In this document: piece after piece, positions 24,972-32,854 of the stretch
Position numbering within the stretch: the first letter of the stretch is position 1
Layout: each line of letters begins with the position of its first letter
IMG/VR virus record: IMGVR_UViG_3300050821_013935
Coordinates: 1 to 36,239 of that record
Strand: one strand, 5' to 3'
Source: a virus
DNA length: 36,239 nt
Position numbers and translations under genes: made by a program
Notes under the pieces: generated by a model
The model's database searches: none
Seen by the model: the letters and a program-made list of their open reading frames with translations, nothing else
What the model was told of the DNA's origin: nothing

Positions 24972-25462
24972 CGGCCTGCTGCAGCGGCACGCCCGCCGGC
25001 GCGACGCGGGAAAAGATCGCGGCCAAAGCTCGCGAATATCTGGGCACGCCCTACCGGCACCAGGGCCGCGTGAAAGGCCGCGCGATGGATTGCCTCGGCC
25101 TGGTGATTTGCGTTGCCGAGGAGCTCGCGCTCGCCGATGCGCAGGGCAAGCCCTTTCGCCGCGATCAGCATCTCGATTATCCGCGCGCGGGTGACAGCCG
25201 CAGGCTTATGGCCGAGTTTTGCGGGCCGCGGCTCGTCGAAGTCTCGCAAGTAAAGATCGGCAGCATTGTGCTGCTTCGCCTGGCGCGCGACCCGGTTCAC
25301 CTGGCGATCGCCGGGACCCTGCAAAAGCAGGCTTCGCTGATCCACGTGCGAGCCTCGCGTCAGCGTCATCACTCGCGGTTCTTCGTCGTTGAGCAGCTCA
25401 TCGATCAAAAGTGGCGCAACCGCATCGTGAAAGTTTTCGACTTCCCCGGAATTTCCGGCTGA
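24968..25462 (+). CDS. NlpC/P60 tail peptidase (RcGTA g14-like)
   Basis: GTG start overlapping the hub gene stop. EYLGTPYRHQGRVKGRAMDCLGLV contains the catalytic Cys in the DCLGLV motif, and DPVHLAIAG contains the catalytic His. This is the tail-tip peptidoglycan hydrolase that opens the wall for DNA entry. Length 164 residues, normal. Confidence 0.93.
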   Translation: MTACCSGTPAGATREKIAAKAREYLGTPYRHQGRVKGRAMDCLGLVICVAEELALADAQGKPFRRDQHLDYPRAGDSRRLMAEFCGPRLVEVSQVKIGSIVLLRLARDPVHLAIAGTLQKQASLIHVRASRQRHHSRFFVVEQLIDQKWRNRIVKVFDFPGISG

Positions 25463-25466
25463 CGAA

Positions 25467-26372
25467 ATGGCAAAGCTAGCGATCGCTGCGGCCGTCACGC
25501 TTGCGGCAACCGGAGCTGAACTATTAATCGCGTCGCTCACCAAGCCGAAGCTCGGCCAGCCGTCTCTGCAGGATCTTCAGGTCACCGGCTCGGTGCCCGG
25601 CGCGCCGATTCCTTTCGGCTATGGCACGTGCCGATTCGCTGGAGAAGTGATCTGGTGTTCCGGCATTTCGTTCGCCACGCAGACCACGCACGAAGGGGGC
25701 AGCCTGGGCATCGGCGGCACCTCCACTTCGAGTTTCGTTTACACCGCGGATATCGCCGTCGCGTTCGGCGAAGGGCCTTCCTCGATCACGCGCATCTGGG
25801 CCGATTCGAAGCTGATCTACAGCACTCTTCCCGGAGACCAAAGCAATTACCCGGTGGGCGCGTATCCCGCATGGGTTTCGACCGAGACCTACAACCCCGG
25901 GAATTTGGTCTCTTACAACGGGCAGGTTTTCGAGTGCCTGGTCACCAGCACCGGCATCACGCCTTCGACGATCATCCCCACCAGTGGCCCGATATATTGG
26001 GAGCTCGCCAGCGATTACCCGGCATGGCAGCCCGGAATCCTCTACCAGCAGGGTCAAACCGTGACCTACCTAGGCCAGATCTACGTCGAGGCCAGTCCCA
26101 ACGGCGCTTTTTCGCATGGGAGCAACCCTCCTCTCGGCAATCCGAGCTGGCAGTCGCTCGCGCAGTATTACGGCACGCCCACGATCTACCCCGGCAACCA
26201 GACGCAGGGCGTCGATCCCGATATTCAGGCATCCGAGGGCGTTGATCTCACGCCCGCGTTTCGCGGCCTTTGCTACCTGAAATGGATGAACCTACCGCTG
26301 CTCAATTTCGGCAACCGCATTCCGAGCCTGCGCGCTGAAGTGAATTTCCAGAAAGTGGCGAGCGTCCTCTAG
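25467..26372 (+). CDS. Tail tip protein, N-terminal part, with two binding modules
   Basis: 301 residues. It starts with a hydrophobic helix (MAKLAIAAAVTLAATG). The phage tail part covers VPGAPIPFGYGTCRFAGEVIW and later FRGLCYLKWMNLPLLNFGNR, which belong to the gpJ/RcGTA g15-like N-terminus. Two tandem aromatic modules (about 133-180 and 185-235: W..Y..G..V.Y.GQ.F and repeat) are inserted. The frame stops at TAG 26370-26372; one codon later an ATG continues in the same frame. In related phages the two parts are one long gene. Confidence 0.85.
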   Translation: MAKLAIAAAVTLAATGAELLIASLTKPKLGQPSLQDLQVTGSVPGAPIPFGYGTCRFAGEVIWCSGISFATQTTHEGGSLGIGGTSTSSFVYTADIAVAFGEGPSSITRIWADSKLIYSTLPGDQSNYPVGAYPAWVSTETYNPGNLVSYNGQVFECLVTSTGITPSTIIPTSGPIYWELASDYPAWQPGILYQQGQTVTYLGQIYVEASPNGAFSHGSNPPLGNPSWQSLAQYYGTPTIYPGNQTQGVDPDIQASEGVDLTPAFRGLCYLKWMNLPLLNFGNRIPSLRAEVNFQKVASVL

Positions 26373-26375
26373 GCC

Positions 26376-28730
26376 ATGCCTACTCCACTGATTGCCGTCT
26401 CCGGGGCCGGGACGGTTCCCGTCGGCGTCGGATTCGGTTTCACGATTCACGGCGCCGGGCGCGTGCTGCTTTTTTCTTTTTCGGCCTCTCCGAGTTGCGG
26501 CGGGAACAATCCTTCGATCGCGGACTCCTTTGGAAACAGCTGGACTCCCATCGCTCTCGGGGACGGCTTTGGCGTGTGGTACTGCATCACGAGCACGACC
26601 GGGAGCGGAACGATCACGATCACCCAGCCGGGCAACGCCGGTCTCGGCGGAAATTACCAGATCGCTTGGTGGGAGGTCACAGGCTGGGCCGGGGCGACGG
26701 CGGCCGCCTCGGCCGGCGTCGGCGAAACTGCGGCGCTGGCCATGAACGCGCAGATTCTTTTCGATTCGCTTCCGGTGGCGGCCTCGGCCGTTCCGTACAA
26801 CGCGGTGATCGTCGCCATCACGAGCTCGTCGGGCAATCCCTTGGTGCTGCTGATCGTGGGATCGAGTTCGGGGTCCGCTGCGGGTGCGCCATCGTCGGTC
26901 GAAGGTTGGACGAGCAACTATCCCACGTATCCAGCGACCGGTCCGCTGGTGCTCTGGTATTTCACATTCAGCACGCTTTCAAACGACATCGTGACCGACA
27001 TTTGCATTCGCGCGGGCCTGACGAGCTCGCAGATCGACGTCTCGCTGCTCACGAACGCAAATATTTTCGGTGGCAGCACGGCGGTGACCGGCTACCTGGT
27101 CGAACGCCCGACGGCCGCCTCGGAAGTTTTGAAGCATCTGATGCAGGCGTATTTCTTCGATGCGTGCGAGACGAACGGCACGATGCGCTTCGTCCCGCGC
27201 GGAATGGCGAGCGCGCTCACCATCCCGGAATTGGACCTCGGCCTGGTGAAGGACAAAGCGAAGGTCAACCCCGAGACGATCTCGCAGGCGCAGGATTTGC
27301 CGCTTCTTGTCAACGTGCTCTACGACGACATCGCGCTCGATTACCAGCAGAACAGCCAGCAGCGATCGCGCAGCGCGCGAATCATTCAGACCAAACAGCA
27401 GAAAACCATTTCGCTGCCGATCGTGATGGCCGAGACGCAGGCCCTGCAGATCGCCGAGACGCAGCTCTATCTCGACTGGCTCGAGCGAAACGGTTTCAAA
27501 TTCAATCTCGGCTCGCCGCAATATTCCCTGCTCGATCCCACCGACGTGATTCAGTTCGTCTATGAGACCCTCACGTTTCAGGTTCGGATCTCCGACACTT
27601 CGATCGGCGTCGACTTGGTGACCGCAATTTCCAGCGTCAACGAGGACCCGAGCAGCTTCCTTTCCTACCTCTCGCAGCCCACCGGGAACCCGCAGCCCAG
27701 GAATCCGCTCAAGATTCTCAACTTCACGAGTCTTTTCCTTTTCGATATCCCGCTGCTCGTCGATTCCGATTCGAACCCCGACAACACCGGCTTCTATTTT
27801 GCGATGGCCTCGCAGGCGGACGACTGGACCGGGGGCGTGCTCTACGAATCGAGTGACGACGTGGATTTCGGCCAGGAAGCCAGCAGCAGCGCGAACACAA
27901 CTTACGGAAATTGCACCACGACGCTGGGCGCTCCCGCTTCGCCCTGGACGCTCGATACGGTGAACACGCTGACCGTCGAGCCGGTGATCGGCTCGCTTTC
28001 CGGCGTCACGCTGGCCGACATGCTCAATGGCGCGAACGCCGCGATCGTGGGCAGCGAACTGATTCAATTCCAGACCGCCGTCGACAATGGAAACGGAACT
28101 TTCACGATCTCGAATTTCCTGCGCGGAATGAAAGGGACCGAAGGCTCCTGCGCGTCGCACGGCTCGAACGAATTGTTCCTCCTGCTTTCGACCGCGATCC
28201 AGCGCGTCCCGATGGCGATCTCGCAGCTCGCGCAGCCGCTTTATTACAAGGGCGTAAGCGTTGGAACCGATCCGACCACGATCGATGCGCAGAGCTTCAC
28301 CGTGAACGGCGCGGACCTGAAACCTTACGCGCCGGCCGGGATCGGTGGCACGGTCGACGGCAGCGGAAATATCATCATCACCTGGATCCGCCGCACGCGG
28401 ATCGGCGGCGAAGCCGATTGGGCCGACGGAGTACTCGACGTCCCGCTAAGCGAGCAGGCCGAACTGTATGACGTCGACGTGCTCAACGGCTCGACGGTCG
28501 TGCGCACGATCAGCGAGCTCGCCACGGCCACCTGCGTTTACACGCAGGCGATGCAGGTAGCGGACTTCGGCTCGGCGCAATCGTCGGTCAGCGTGAATGT
28601 TTATCAGCGATCGGTGCAAGTGGGCCGCGGCTTGAAAGCGAATGGCACTGCACCGACGCCTGGCGGCTGGCCGACGCCCTGGCCCGCGATCTATCCGGGC
28701 GAGCAGCTCTTCTATGTCAATGGCTCCTAG
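26376..28730 (+). CDS. Tail tip protein, C-terminal part (gpJ/g15-like)
   Basis: 784 residues in the same frame as the preceding gene, one codon after its TAG. An extra N-terminal beta domain (about 1-110: ADSFGNSWTP, VWYCITSTTGSG, IAWWEVTGW) precedes conserved tail sequence starting SNDIVTDICIRAGL. The body has KHLMQAYFFDACETNG and FLRGMKGTEGSC, as in the phage-tail_3/GTA tail-tip family. It is expected to form the receptor-facing tip. Ends with TAG. Confidence 0.9.
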   Translation: MPTPLIAVSGAGTVPVGVGFGFTIHGAGRVLLFSFSASPSCGGNNPSIADSFGNSWTPIALGDGFGVWYCITSTTGSGTITITQPGNAGLGGNYQIAWWEVTGWAGATAAASAGVGETAALAMNAQILFDSLPVAASAVPYNAVIVAITSSSGNPLVLLIVGSSSGSAAGAPSSVEGWTSNYPTYPATGPLVLWYFTFSTLSNDIVTDICIRAGLTSSQIDVSLLTNANIFGGSTAVTGYLVERPTAASEVLKHLMQAYFFDACETNGTMRFVPRGMASALTIPELDLGLVKDKAKVNPETISQAQDLPLLVNVLYDDIALDYQQNSQQRSRSARIIQTKQQKTISLPIVMAETQALQIAETQLYLDWLERNGFKFNLGSPQYSLLDPTDVIQFVYETLTFQVRISDTSIGVDLVTAISSVNEDPSSFLSYLSQPTGNPQPRNPLKILNFTSLFLFDIPLLVDSDSNPDNTGFYFAMASQADDWTGGVLYESSDDVDFGQEASSSANTTYGNCTTTLGAPASPWTLDTVNTLTVEPVIGSLSGVTLADMLNGANAAIVGSELIQFQTAVDNGNGTFTISNFLRGMKGTEGSCASHGSNELFLLLSTAIQRVPMAISQLAQPLYYKGVSVGTDPTTIDAQSFTVNGADLKPYAPAGIGGTVDGSGNIIITWIRRTRIGGEADWADGVLDVPLSEQAELYDVDVLNGSTVVRTISELATATCVYTQAMQVADFGSAQSSVSVNVYQRSVQVGRGLKANGTAPTPGGWPTPWPAIYPGEQLFYVNGS

Positions 28731-28732
28731 GG

Positions 28733-29656
28733 ATGGCCACTCCCACCGAAATTAACCTGGTTAATTCCTCGAGCGTCACGTGGTCCGCGGGAGCTCCCTA
28801 CCCGGATCCCAACAATCCGGAGGCGACCAGGCGCGACGTTACCGCGACGGCGATCGCGACGCCCATCACCTGGCTCGGCGCGTGGAACTCGTCGACGGCT
28901 TACGTGGTGGGAGACGCGGTTTCACTCTCGGGCTCTTCATACCTTTGCATCAGCCCGAATACGAACCAGACTCCGCCCAACGCGACCTACTGGGGCGTGC
29001 TGGCCACGTCGATCGCGCTCGCCGGCGATCTGGGCGGGACGACGAGCTCGCCGAAAGTGGTGGGAATCCAGGGCGTGGGAGTTAGCGCCACGGCGCCGAC
29101 AAACGGCCAGGTGCTCGAATACAACTCCGGCAGCGGCCTCTACGTTCCCGCAAATGCCGGCGGCGTAAGCCTGGTCTCCGCAAACAACGCGGTCGCGCAA
29201 TCCACGTCAGCCTTCGCGCTGAAGGGCGCGATCGTCACGCCCCTGCAGAACCTGACGCTTCAGAAGATCTTCGCGAACATCTATGGCAATTCGGGAGATC
29301 AATACGTAGCCGCGCTCGCCACCATCACCGGCACGTCGACAATCGGCTCGATCGTGGCGACGTCGGCGACCTACACCTTCGGCTCAACCGAAACGGGAAT
29401 TGTCGTTTTCGACATGGGGGGCGCGTCGCTTTCGGCTAGCACAAAGTATGGCATCTGGATCAACATCATCAGCGGCAGCGGAACGACGCCCTGCGAGATG
29501 GACTTCCCAAGCGCGGCCGCGTGGCTGGGGCCGGGCTTTGTGACTCTTTCGACCACCGCTACCGCTCTCCGCTCCGCGAATGTGAGTCCGGCGGGCGGGA
29601 CCACGCTTTCGACGACGGCCGGAAACCCGTCGATCAATGTTGCCGTGTCGTTCTAA
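28733..29656 (+). CDS. Tail fibre-like protein with binding module
   Basis: 307 residues. After a short N-terminal segment there is a module at about 46-90 (W..AWNSSTAYVVGDAV, Y-L-C, TYWGVLA) of ChtBD3-like type. A tail-fibre hinge (AGDLGGTTSSPKVVGIQGVGV) follows, which is a widely shared fibre motif. The C-terminal half is a beta-rich domain, probably the receptor-binding head. It lies just after the tail tip gene, as fibres do. Confidence 0.85.
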   Translation: MATPTEINLVNSSSVTWSAGAPYPDPNNPEATRRDVTATAIATPITWLGAWNSSTAYVVGDAVSLSGSSYLCISPNTNQTPPNATYWGVLATSIALAGDLGGTTSSPKVVGIQGVGVSATAPTNGQVLEYNSGSGLYVPANAGGVSLVSANNAVAQSTSAFALKGAIVTPLQNLTLQKIFANIYGNSGDQYVAALATITGTSTIGSIVATSATYTFGSTETGIVVFDMGGASLSASTKYGIWINIISGSGTTPCEMDFPSAAAWLGPGFVTLSTTATALRSANVSPAGGTTLSTTAGNPSINVAVSF

Positions 29657-29668
29657 ACTGGGGGAAAG

Positions 29669-30046
29669 ATGTCGGCTACTCCAAATCTAGGAATCGCGCT
29701 GCTGCAGCAAGCGCAATCGCTGAAATACGTCACGGTGAACGACGCCTTTGACGCTTTCGATGGCGCGATCGCCGGCGTCTTCACGCAGGCGATGGCCAAT
29801 GCAAACCAGACTCCGTCGACGCCCACCGCGATGGAGAACATGGTTTTCAAATGCACCGGCGCGCTGACCGCGAATCGCGAGCTGATCCTGCCGAACTCTC
29901 CCAAGCTCTACGTCATCCATAATCTGACGACCGGCGGATTCAGCATCGTCGTGCAAACGGCTTCGCCGTCGGCCACCGTGACGGTTGGGTCGGGCGCGCA
30001 GCTCGTCTATTGCGACGGCGCGAATAATTTTTACGCCGTAGCGTGA
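29669..30046 (+). CDS. Small fibre-tip or receptor-binding protein (125 aa)
   Basis: GGGGGA precedes the ATG. The start SATPNLGIALLQQAQSLKYV followed by VNDAFDAFDGAIAG is common in phage proteins placed after fibre genes. The remainder is beta-rich (NRELILPNSPKLYVIHNLTTGG). A trimeric tip or fibre attachment role is likely but not proved. Confidence 0.7.
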   Translation: MSATPNLGIALLQQAQSLKYVTVNDAFDAFDGAIAGVFTQAMANANQTPSTPTAMENMVFKCTGALTANRELILPNSPKLYVIHNLTTGGFSIVVQTASPSATVTVGSGAQLVYCDGANNFYAVA

Positions 30047-30078
30047 TCGCGGTTTCGTAAGGCGGAGACAGAGCCCGA

Positions 30079-30381
30079 GTGAACTACCAGATGCGCTTTT
30101 CGGCGAAGGTGGAGTTTCGACTCGCCGGCGCCGTCATCCGGCTTCTTCGGCACATGGCGAATAAGTATGGCCGCGAACATGTGATGGATCACGTCGACCA
30201 TCGCGATTTTGCCGACGAGTTCCTCAACGATCTTCGGCCGATGATTCATCACGAGCTGCTCGAGGCCAAGCTCGAAGGCCTGCGCATCGCTCCGGCCGAT
30301 CGCGAACGCGAGAAGCGCAAGGTGATGATCGAGCTGGCGCGCATCGACGATCTCGGCCCACCAGGCGCGCCGAAGTTCTAG
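30079..30381 (+). CDS. Hypothetical charged protein (100 aa)
   Basis: GTG start, with GGCGGAG upstream at long spacing. Charged and helical, with REHVMDHVDHRDFADEFLND and a basic stretch. No membrane segment, no recognised family. It lies between fibre and membrane-protein genes in the late operon. Confidence 0.6.
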   Translation: MNYQMRFSAKVEFRLAGAVIRLLRHMANKYGREHVMDHVDHRDFADEFLNDLRPMIHHELLEAKLEGLRIAPADREREKRKVMIELARIDDLGPPGAPKF

Positions 30382-30423
30382 CGGAAAAATCCTGTAGCAA
30401 AGCTCCAGAGATCGCCCTAGCCC

Positions 30424-30636
30424 GTGAGCCCGCTCTCGTACCAGTTACTGATTTGGATCATCGGCGTAGTTTTCGGCGCCGGCGGAGCCTGGGCGATGCT
30501 GCGCCAGGTGCGCAAAGACCTGAACGGAATCGGCGGCCGCCAGCGCCGTTTTGAAAACAATTTGAAGCTCGCGCTGATGGTCGTCCTCGACAGTCGCCAC
30601 GATCGCGAGCAGCTCGCGAAATTCTTGAAGGAGTGA
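30424..30636 (+). CDS. Small membrane protein, holin candidate
   Basis: GTG start. One membrane helix near residues 7-26 (LLIWIIGVVFGAGGAWAML) followed by a basic, helical cytosolic tail (70 residues in total). Size and position after the fibres and before a spanin-like gene fit a lysis function, but no holin family is recognised. It converges with a leftward small gene, stops 1 base apart. Confidence 0.6.
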   Translation: MSPLSYQLLIWIIGVVFGAGGAWAMLRQVRKDLNGIGGRQRRFENNLKLALMVVLDSRHDREQLAKFLKE

Positions 30637-30637
30637 T

Positions 30638-30817
30638 TCAGGTGCGCTCGAATCCGCAAGGGCAACGGCCCCTGGGCGAGAAGCGGTGCGCGTGATAGCG
30701 CGGGCAGGGTGGGTAGATACGCTTGCGTCCGCCGTTGCGGGGGACGTGCTGGGCGCGCTCCTTTTTTGGGATGCGCGCCCATCGGGACTTAGCAAGATTG
30801 GAAGCGTCTCTATTCAT
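30638..30817 (-). CDS. Zinc-ribbon-like small protein, paralog 1 (59 aa)
   Basis: Start ATG 30817 overlaps the stop of the upstream gene (ATGAATAG). Contains VPRNGGRKRIYPPCPRYHAH then GRCPCGFERT, a likely metal-binding set (C38, H42, H44, C52, C54). It is clearly related to the gene at 32658-32831, at roughly two thirds identity by eye. Last gene of the leftward cassette driven from repeat copy 2. Function unknown; basic and Cys/His-rich, so nucleic-acid binding is possible. Confidence 0.75.
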   Translation of the reverse strand: MNRDASNLAKSRWARIPKKERAQHVPRNGGRKRIYPPCPRYHAHRFSPRGRCPCGFERT

Positions 30818-31055
30818 TTTTTGCTGGGATCGAGCGGAGGTGCTCCGGCACGCGGGAACTGATTTCCTCCGGTGCGACGAGATCGCCGCCCTCGGGATTG
30901 CTCTGCGCGTACTGGATCATGAGCCGAGACGCTGTAATGGCGGCCTCCTCGACGGTCAGCCCGGCGCGAGCGCCTTGATGTCCGCCACCAAATTTTCCGG
31001 CAACATCGGAGACGTACCCATCGCCGCGTTTGCGGATAATCACGGTGCTACGCAT
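30810..31055 (-). CDS. Hypothetical phage protein (81 aa)
   Basis: Start ATG 31055 overlaps the upstream stop (ATGCGTAG); the frame is open further upstream but that part belongs to the shadow of the upstream gene. Text such as IIRKRGDGYVSDVAGKFGG and EEAAITASRLMIQYAQSNPEGG looks like a small alpha/beta protein seen in temperate phages. Overlaps on both sides show a three-gene leftward operon. Confidence 0.75.
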   Translation of the reverse strand: MRSTVIIRKRGDGYVSDVAGKFGGGHQGARAGLTVEEAAITASRLMIQYAQSNPEGGDLVAPEEISSRVPEHLRSIPAKNE

Positions 31056-31365
31056 TGGCCACCCCCCGATTGTCGATCCACCATTTTGCGGAGGTTTCTG
31101 GGCGCAACCGCTCGGCCTTTTCCGGCGCGAGTAGCCGCATCGCACGATCACGGATATCGGAAGCCCATGCAATCTGCTTGGGGCTACCTACGAGCTGTGG
31201 GAGACCGGATTCGGTCGCTTTTTGTTGCGCCGCTGCCATCAAGCAGTCGGGGCAGGGCCGAGACTCGATTGCGTGGAGTTGCCGCTCGCGGCCATCGTGC
31301 TTGCCGTAAGCCTGATACCGCTCGCCGGAATGACCGCAGGTGTGTGTGGGATATTGCCAGGCCAT
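31048..31365 (-). CDS. Zinc-finger early protein (105 aa)
   Basis: ATG 31365 is preceded by GGAGG at 5 bases, so it is preferred over an upstream TTG. The N-terminus has CGHSGE and then PCPDCL, a likely four-ligand zinc site (C10, H12, C38, C41). The second half has LVGSPKQIAWASDIRDRAM and SAKWWIDNR, a pattern I recognise from small phage and plasmid proteins of unknown function. First gene of the leftward cassette behind repeat copy 2. Confidence 0.8.
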   Translation of the reverse strand: MAWQYPTHTCGHSGERYQAYGKHDGRERQLHAIESRPCPDCLMAAAQQKATESGLPQLVGSPKQIAWASDIRDRAMRLLAPEKAERLRPETSAKWWIDNRGVANA

Positions 31366-31401
31366 GGAATCCTCCAATTTGGGCTTCCCGTCTAGTGGGG
31401 G

Positions 31402-31474
31402 AAGTCACTGGCGTCGGTCGCCACCCTGTTAACTTGCAAAAGCAGAATACCAAACATACGCACGATTTGTCAAG
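31402..31474. repeat. Intergenic promoter repeat, copy 2
   Basis: 73 bases matching bases 24-96 of copy 1 with one change (C to A at 31458, inside the promoter spacer). It lacks the outer AT-rich/ribosome-binding part. Divergent genes flank it: the zinc-finger cassette leftward and the spanin-like gene rightward. Confidence 0.9.
31444..31473 (-). promoter_or_regulatory. Leftward promoter in repeat copy 2
   Basis: -35 TTGACA at 31473-31468, 18-bp spacer, -10 TATTCT at 31449-31444. It drives the cassette 31365-30638. A good rightward promoter is not evident in the repeat. Confidence 0.8.
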
Positions 31475-31486
31475 GAGAAAATTTAC

Positions 31487-32239
31487 ATGACAAACCCAGC
31501 TACGCCCCCGACGCCAACGGCTCAGCCTGCGGCATCGCTCAAAACTCTTCTTTTCGCGGTCGCGATTTTATTGGTGATCGTAGCGGCGTGCGCCGAAGCC
31601 GGAAAAGCGTGGCTGGCCGAGCACGACGCGCGCGTGAAGGCCGAAGCCTCGGTCGCCACGCTGCAGAAATCGATCGAGAGCGCCGCGACCGAAAAGCAAC
31701 AGAGCGAAGCCGAGCAGAAGCAGCGCGATCGGCAAGCGGCCGACACGATCTCGAAGATCGCCGCGGCCGCCGCGGCGGTGAAGACGCCCGCGCAAATCCT
31801 GAAATACATTCCGCAGCAGCTGGAAGCGCTGGGCCCGCTTCCTTCACCCATCACGGCCGAGTTAACGCCGCCGACGCCCCAGACCGATCTCCCGGGCTCC
31901 CCTGGCCGGGGACCGGGGAGCCCTGATTTGCCCCCGGCCGTGCTCTCAATTCCCCAGGACGACCTTGAAGCGGTGAAGGAAAACCTTGCCGCCTGCCAAA
32001 CGAACGCCGTAGCGGCCCCTAGCGCGCAGCAGGACGTATCCTCGTGCGAGGCGCGGGCAAAGCTATCGGCGCAGCAGCTCGCCGACGCGCAAAAGCAGGT
32101 TCAGGCGCTGCAGCTCGAGCTGAAGGGAGGGACGTTCTGGCATCGCGTGAAGGCGGGAACGAAGAAGGTGGCGATCGGCGTCGCGATCGGCGCGGCCGCC
32201 GGCGTCGTGCTCCAGTGCAAAACCGGCCACTATAAATAA
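31487..32239 (+). CDS. Membrane coiled-coil protein, spanin-like
   Basis: AGGAGA precedes the ATG. 250 residues: membrane helix at about 19-36, long coiled coil at 45-95, Pro-rich linker (about 118-150), second coiled coil (155-215), then a Gly/Ala hydrophobic segment (227-243). N-terminal anchor plus coiled coil in a late position recalls inner-membrane spanins (Rz), but spanins are shorter and end outside, so the second segment is unusual. A phage-encoded envelope protein of other function cannot be excluded. Confidence 0.65.
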   Translation: MTNPATPPTPTAQPAASLKTLLFAVAILLVIVAACAEAGKAWLAEHDARVKAEASVATLQKSIESAATEKQQSEAEQKQRDRQAADTISKIAAAAAAVKTPAQILKYIPQQLEALGPLPSPITAELTPPTPQTDLPGSPGRGPGSPDLPPAVLSIPQDDLEAVKENLAACQTNAVAAPSAQQDVSSCEARAKLSAQQLADAQKQVQALQLELKGGTFWHRVKAGTKKVAIGVAIGAAAGVVLQCKTGHYK

Positions 32240-32243
32240 AAAT

Positions 32244-32456
32244 TTACGGTCCTGAAAAAATGGCACGTTCTACATCGCCGATATATGCTTCGCACTCCAC
32301 GCTGGCCTTCCGGATCGCCCACCACGATAGGCGAATGATTTGCCTGCAGATCCAGTTGCGCGGACGCCGGCGCGTGAAGGTTTCCATGAGAATGCGGAAG
32401 CGCTTCTCGTACATCCAGTAGTGCCGCGGACCGACATCGAAGTGGAGTTCATCCAT
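32244..32456 (-). CDS. Hypothetical basic/aromatic protein (70 aa)
   Basis: Starts [20 protein letters not shown] and continues with a basic Trp-rich stretch ([20 protein letters not shown]). Start overlaps the stop of the RsmH-like fragment (ATGGATGA). It converges with the spanin-like gene; stops are 4 bases apart. No family recognised. Confidence 0.6.
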   Translation of the reverse strand: MDELHFDVGPRHYWMYEKRFRILMETFTRRRPRNWICRQIIRLSWWAIRKASVECEAYIGDVERAIFSGP

Positions 32457-32640
32457 AGCGACCCGGGCGCTCGCGCGAAAGAAACTGCTCGAGTGCCTCC
32501 TCTTCTCGATTCACCGCTATCCGCAGCGCCAGAAACGTTTTTGTCGCGGGATGCAGCTTCTGCCTTCCCGTTGCCCTTCGCGGGCGTCCGGGTCAGGCGA
32601 AGTATCTCATGATTTTATTCGCGAGCCGTGTAGGCAGCAT
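32449..32640 (-). pseudogene. RsmH (MraW)-like remnant
   Basis: From ATG 32640 the frame reads MLPTRLANKIMRYFA, meets an in-frame TGA (32593-32595), and continues. Codons 12-28 after the stop read [17 protein letters not shown], followed by EEEALEQFL. This matches the HPATRTFQALRIAVN-type core of the 16S rRNA methyltransferase RsmH, which continues in whole proteins into a GGR...SFHSLEDR motif. Here the frame ends after [10 protein letters not shown]. With no start codon but a late GTG after the TGA, it is best read as a captured fragment. Confidence 0.6.
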
Positions 32641-32657
32641 TCCCTTCGTCGTCGCTC

Positions 32658-32831
32658 TCACCGAGTGAATCCGCACGGACAGCGATCGGCGATAAATCTG
32701 TGAGCGGGATAGCGAGGGCATTGCGGATACTGACGCTTACGTCCGCCGTTGCGCGGGACATGATCGGCGCGCTCGGACTTAGGGATTTTACTCCAGCGTT
32801 TTTTGGCGAGAGACTGCGCGGCTTTGTTCAT
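32658..32831 (-). CDS. Zinc-ribbon-like small protein, paralog 2 (57 aa)
   Basis: MNKAAQSLAKKRWSKIP, VPRNGGRKRQYPQCPRYPAH and DRCPCGFTR parallel the gene at 30638-30817 along the whole length. Start ATG 32831 is chosen by this alignment; the frame is open further upstream without a better site. It is the second gene leftward from repeat copy 3. Function unknown. Confidence 0.75.
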   Translation of the reverse strand: MNKAAQSLAKKRWSKIPKSERADHVPRNGGRKRQYPQCPRYPAHRFIADRCPCGFTR

Positions 32832-32854
32832 GTAGTTTGGTTTGTGGTCCGCGA

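Noticed and set aside
30723-31490. Rightward 255-residue frame
   Set aside because: It runs across three overlapping leftward genes with good ribosome-binding sites or coupled starts and across the repeat.
32340-32612. Rightward 90-residue frame
   Set aside because: It is opposite the leftward 70-residue gene and the RsmH-like segment, which have more convincing residue patterns; no ribosome-binding site.
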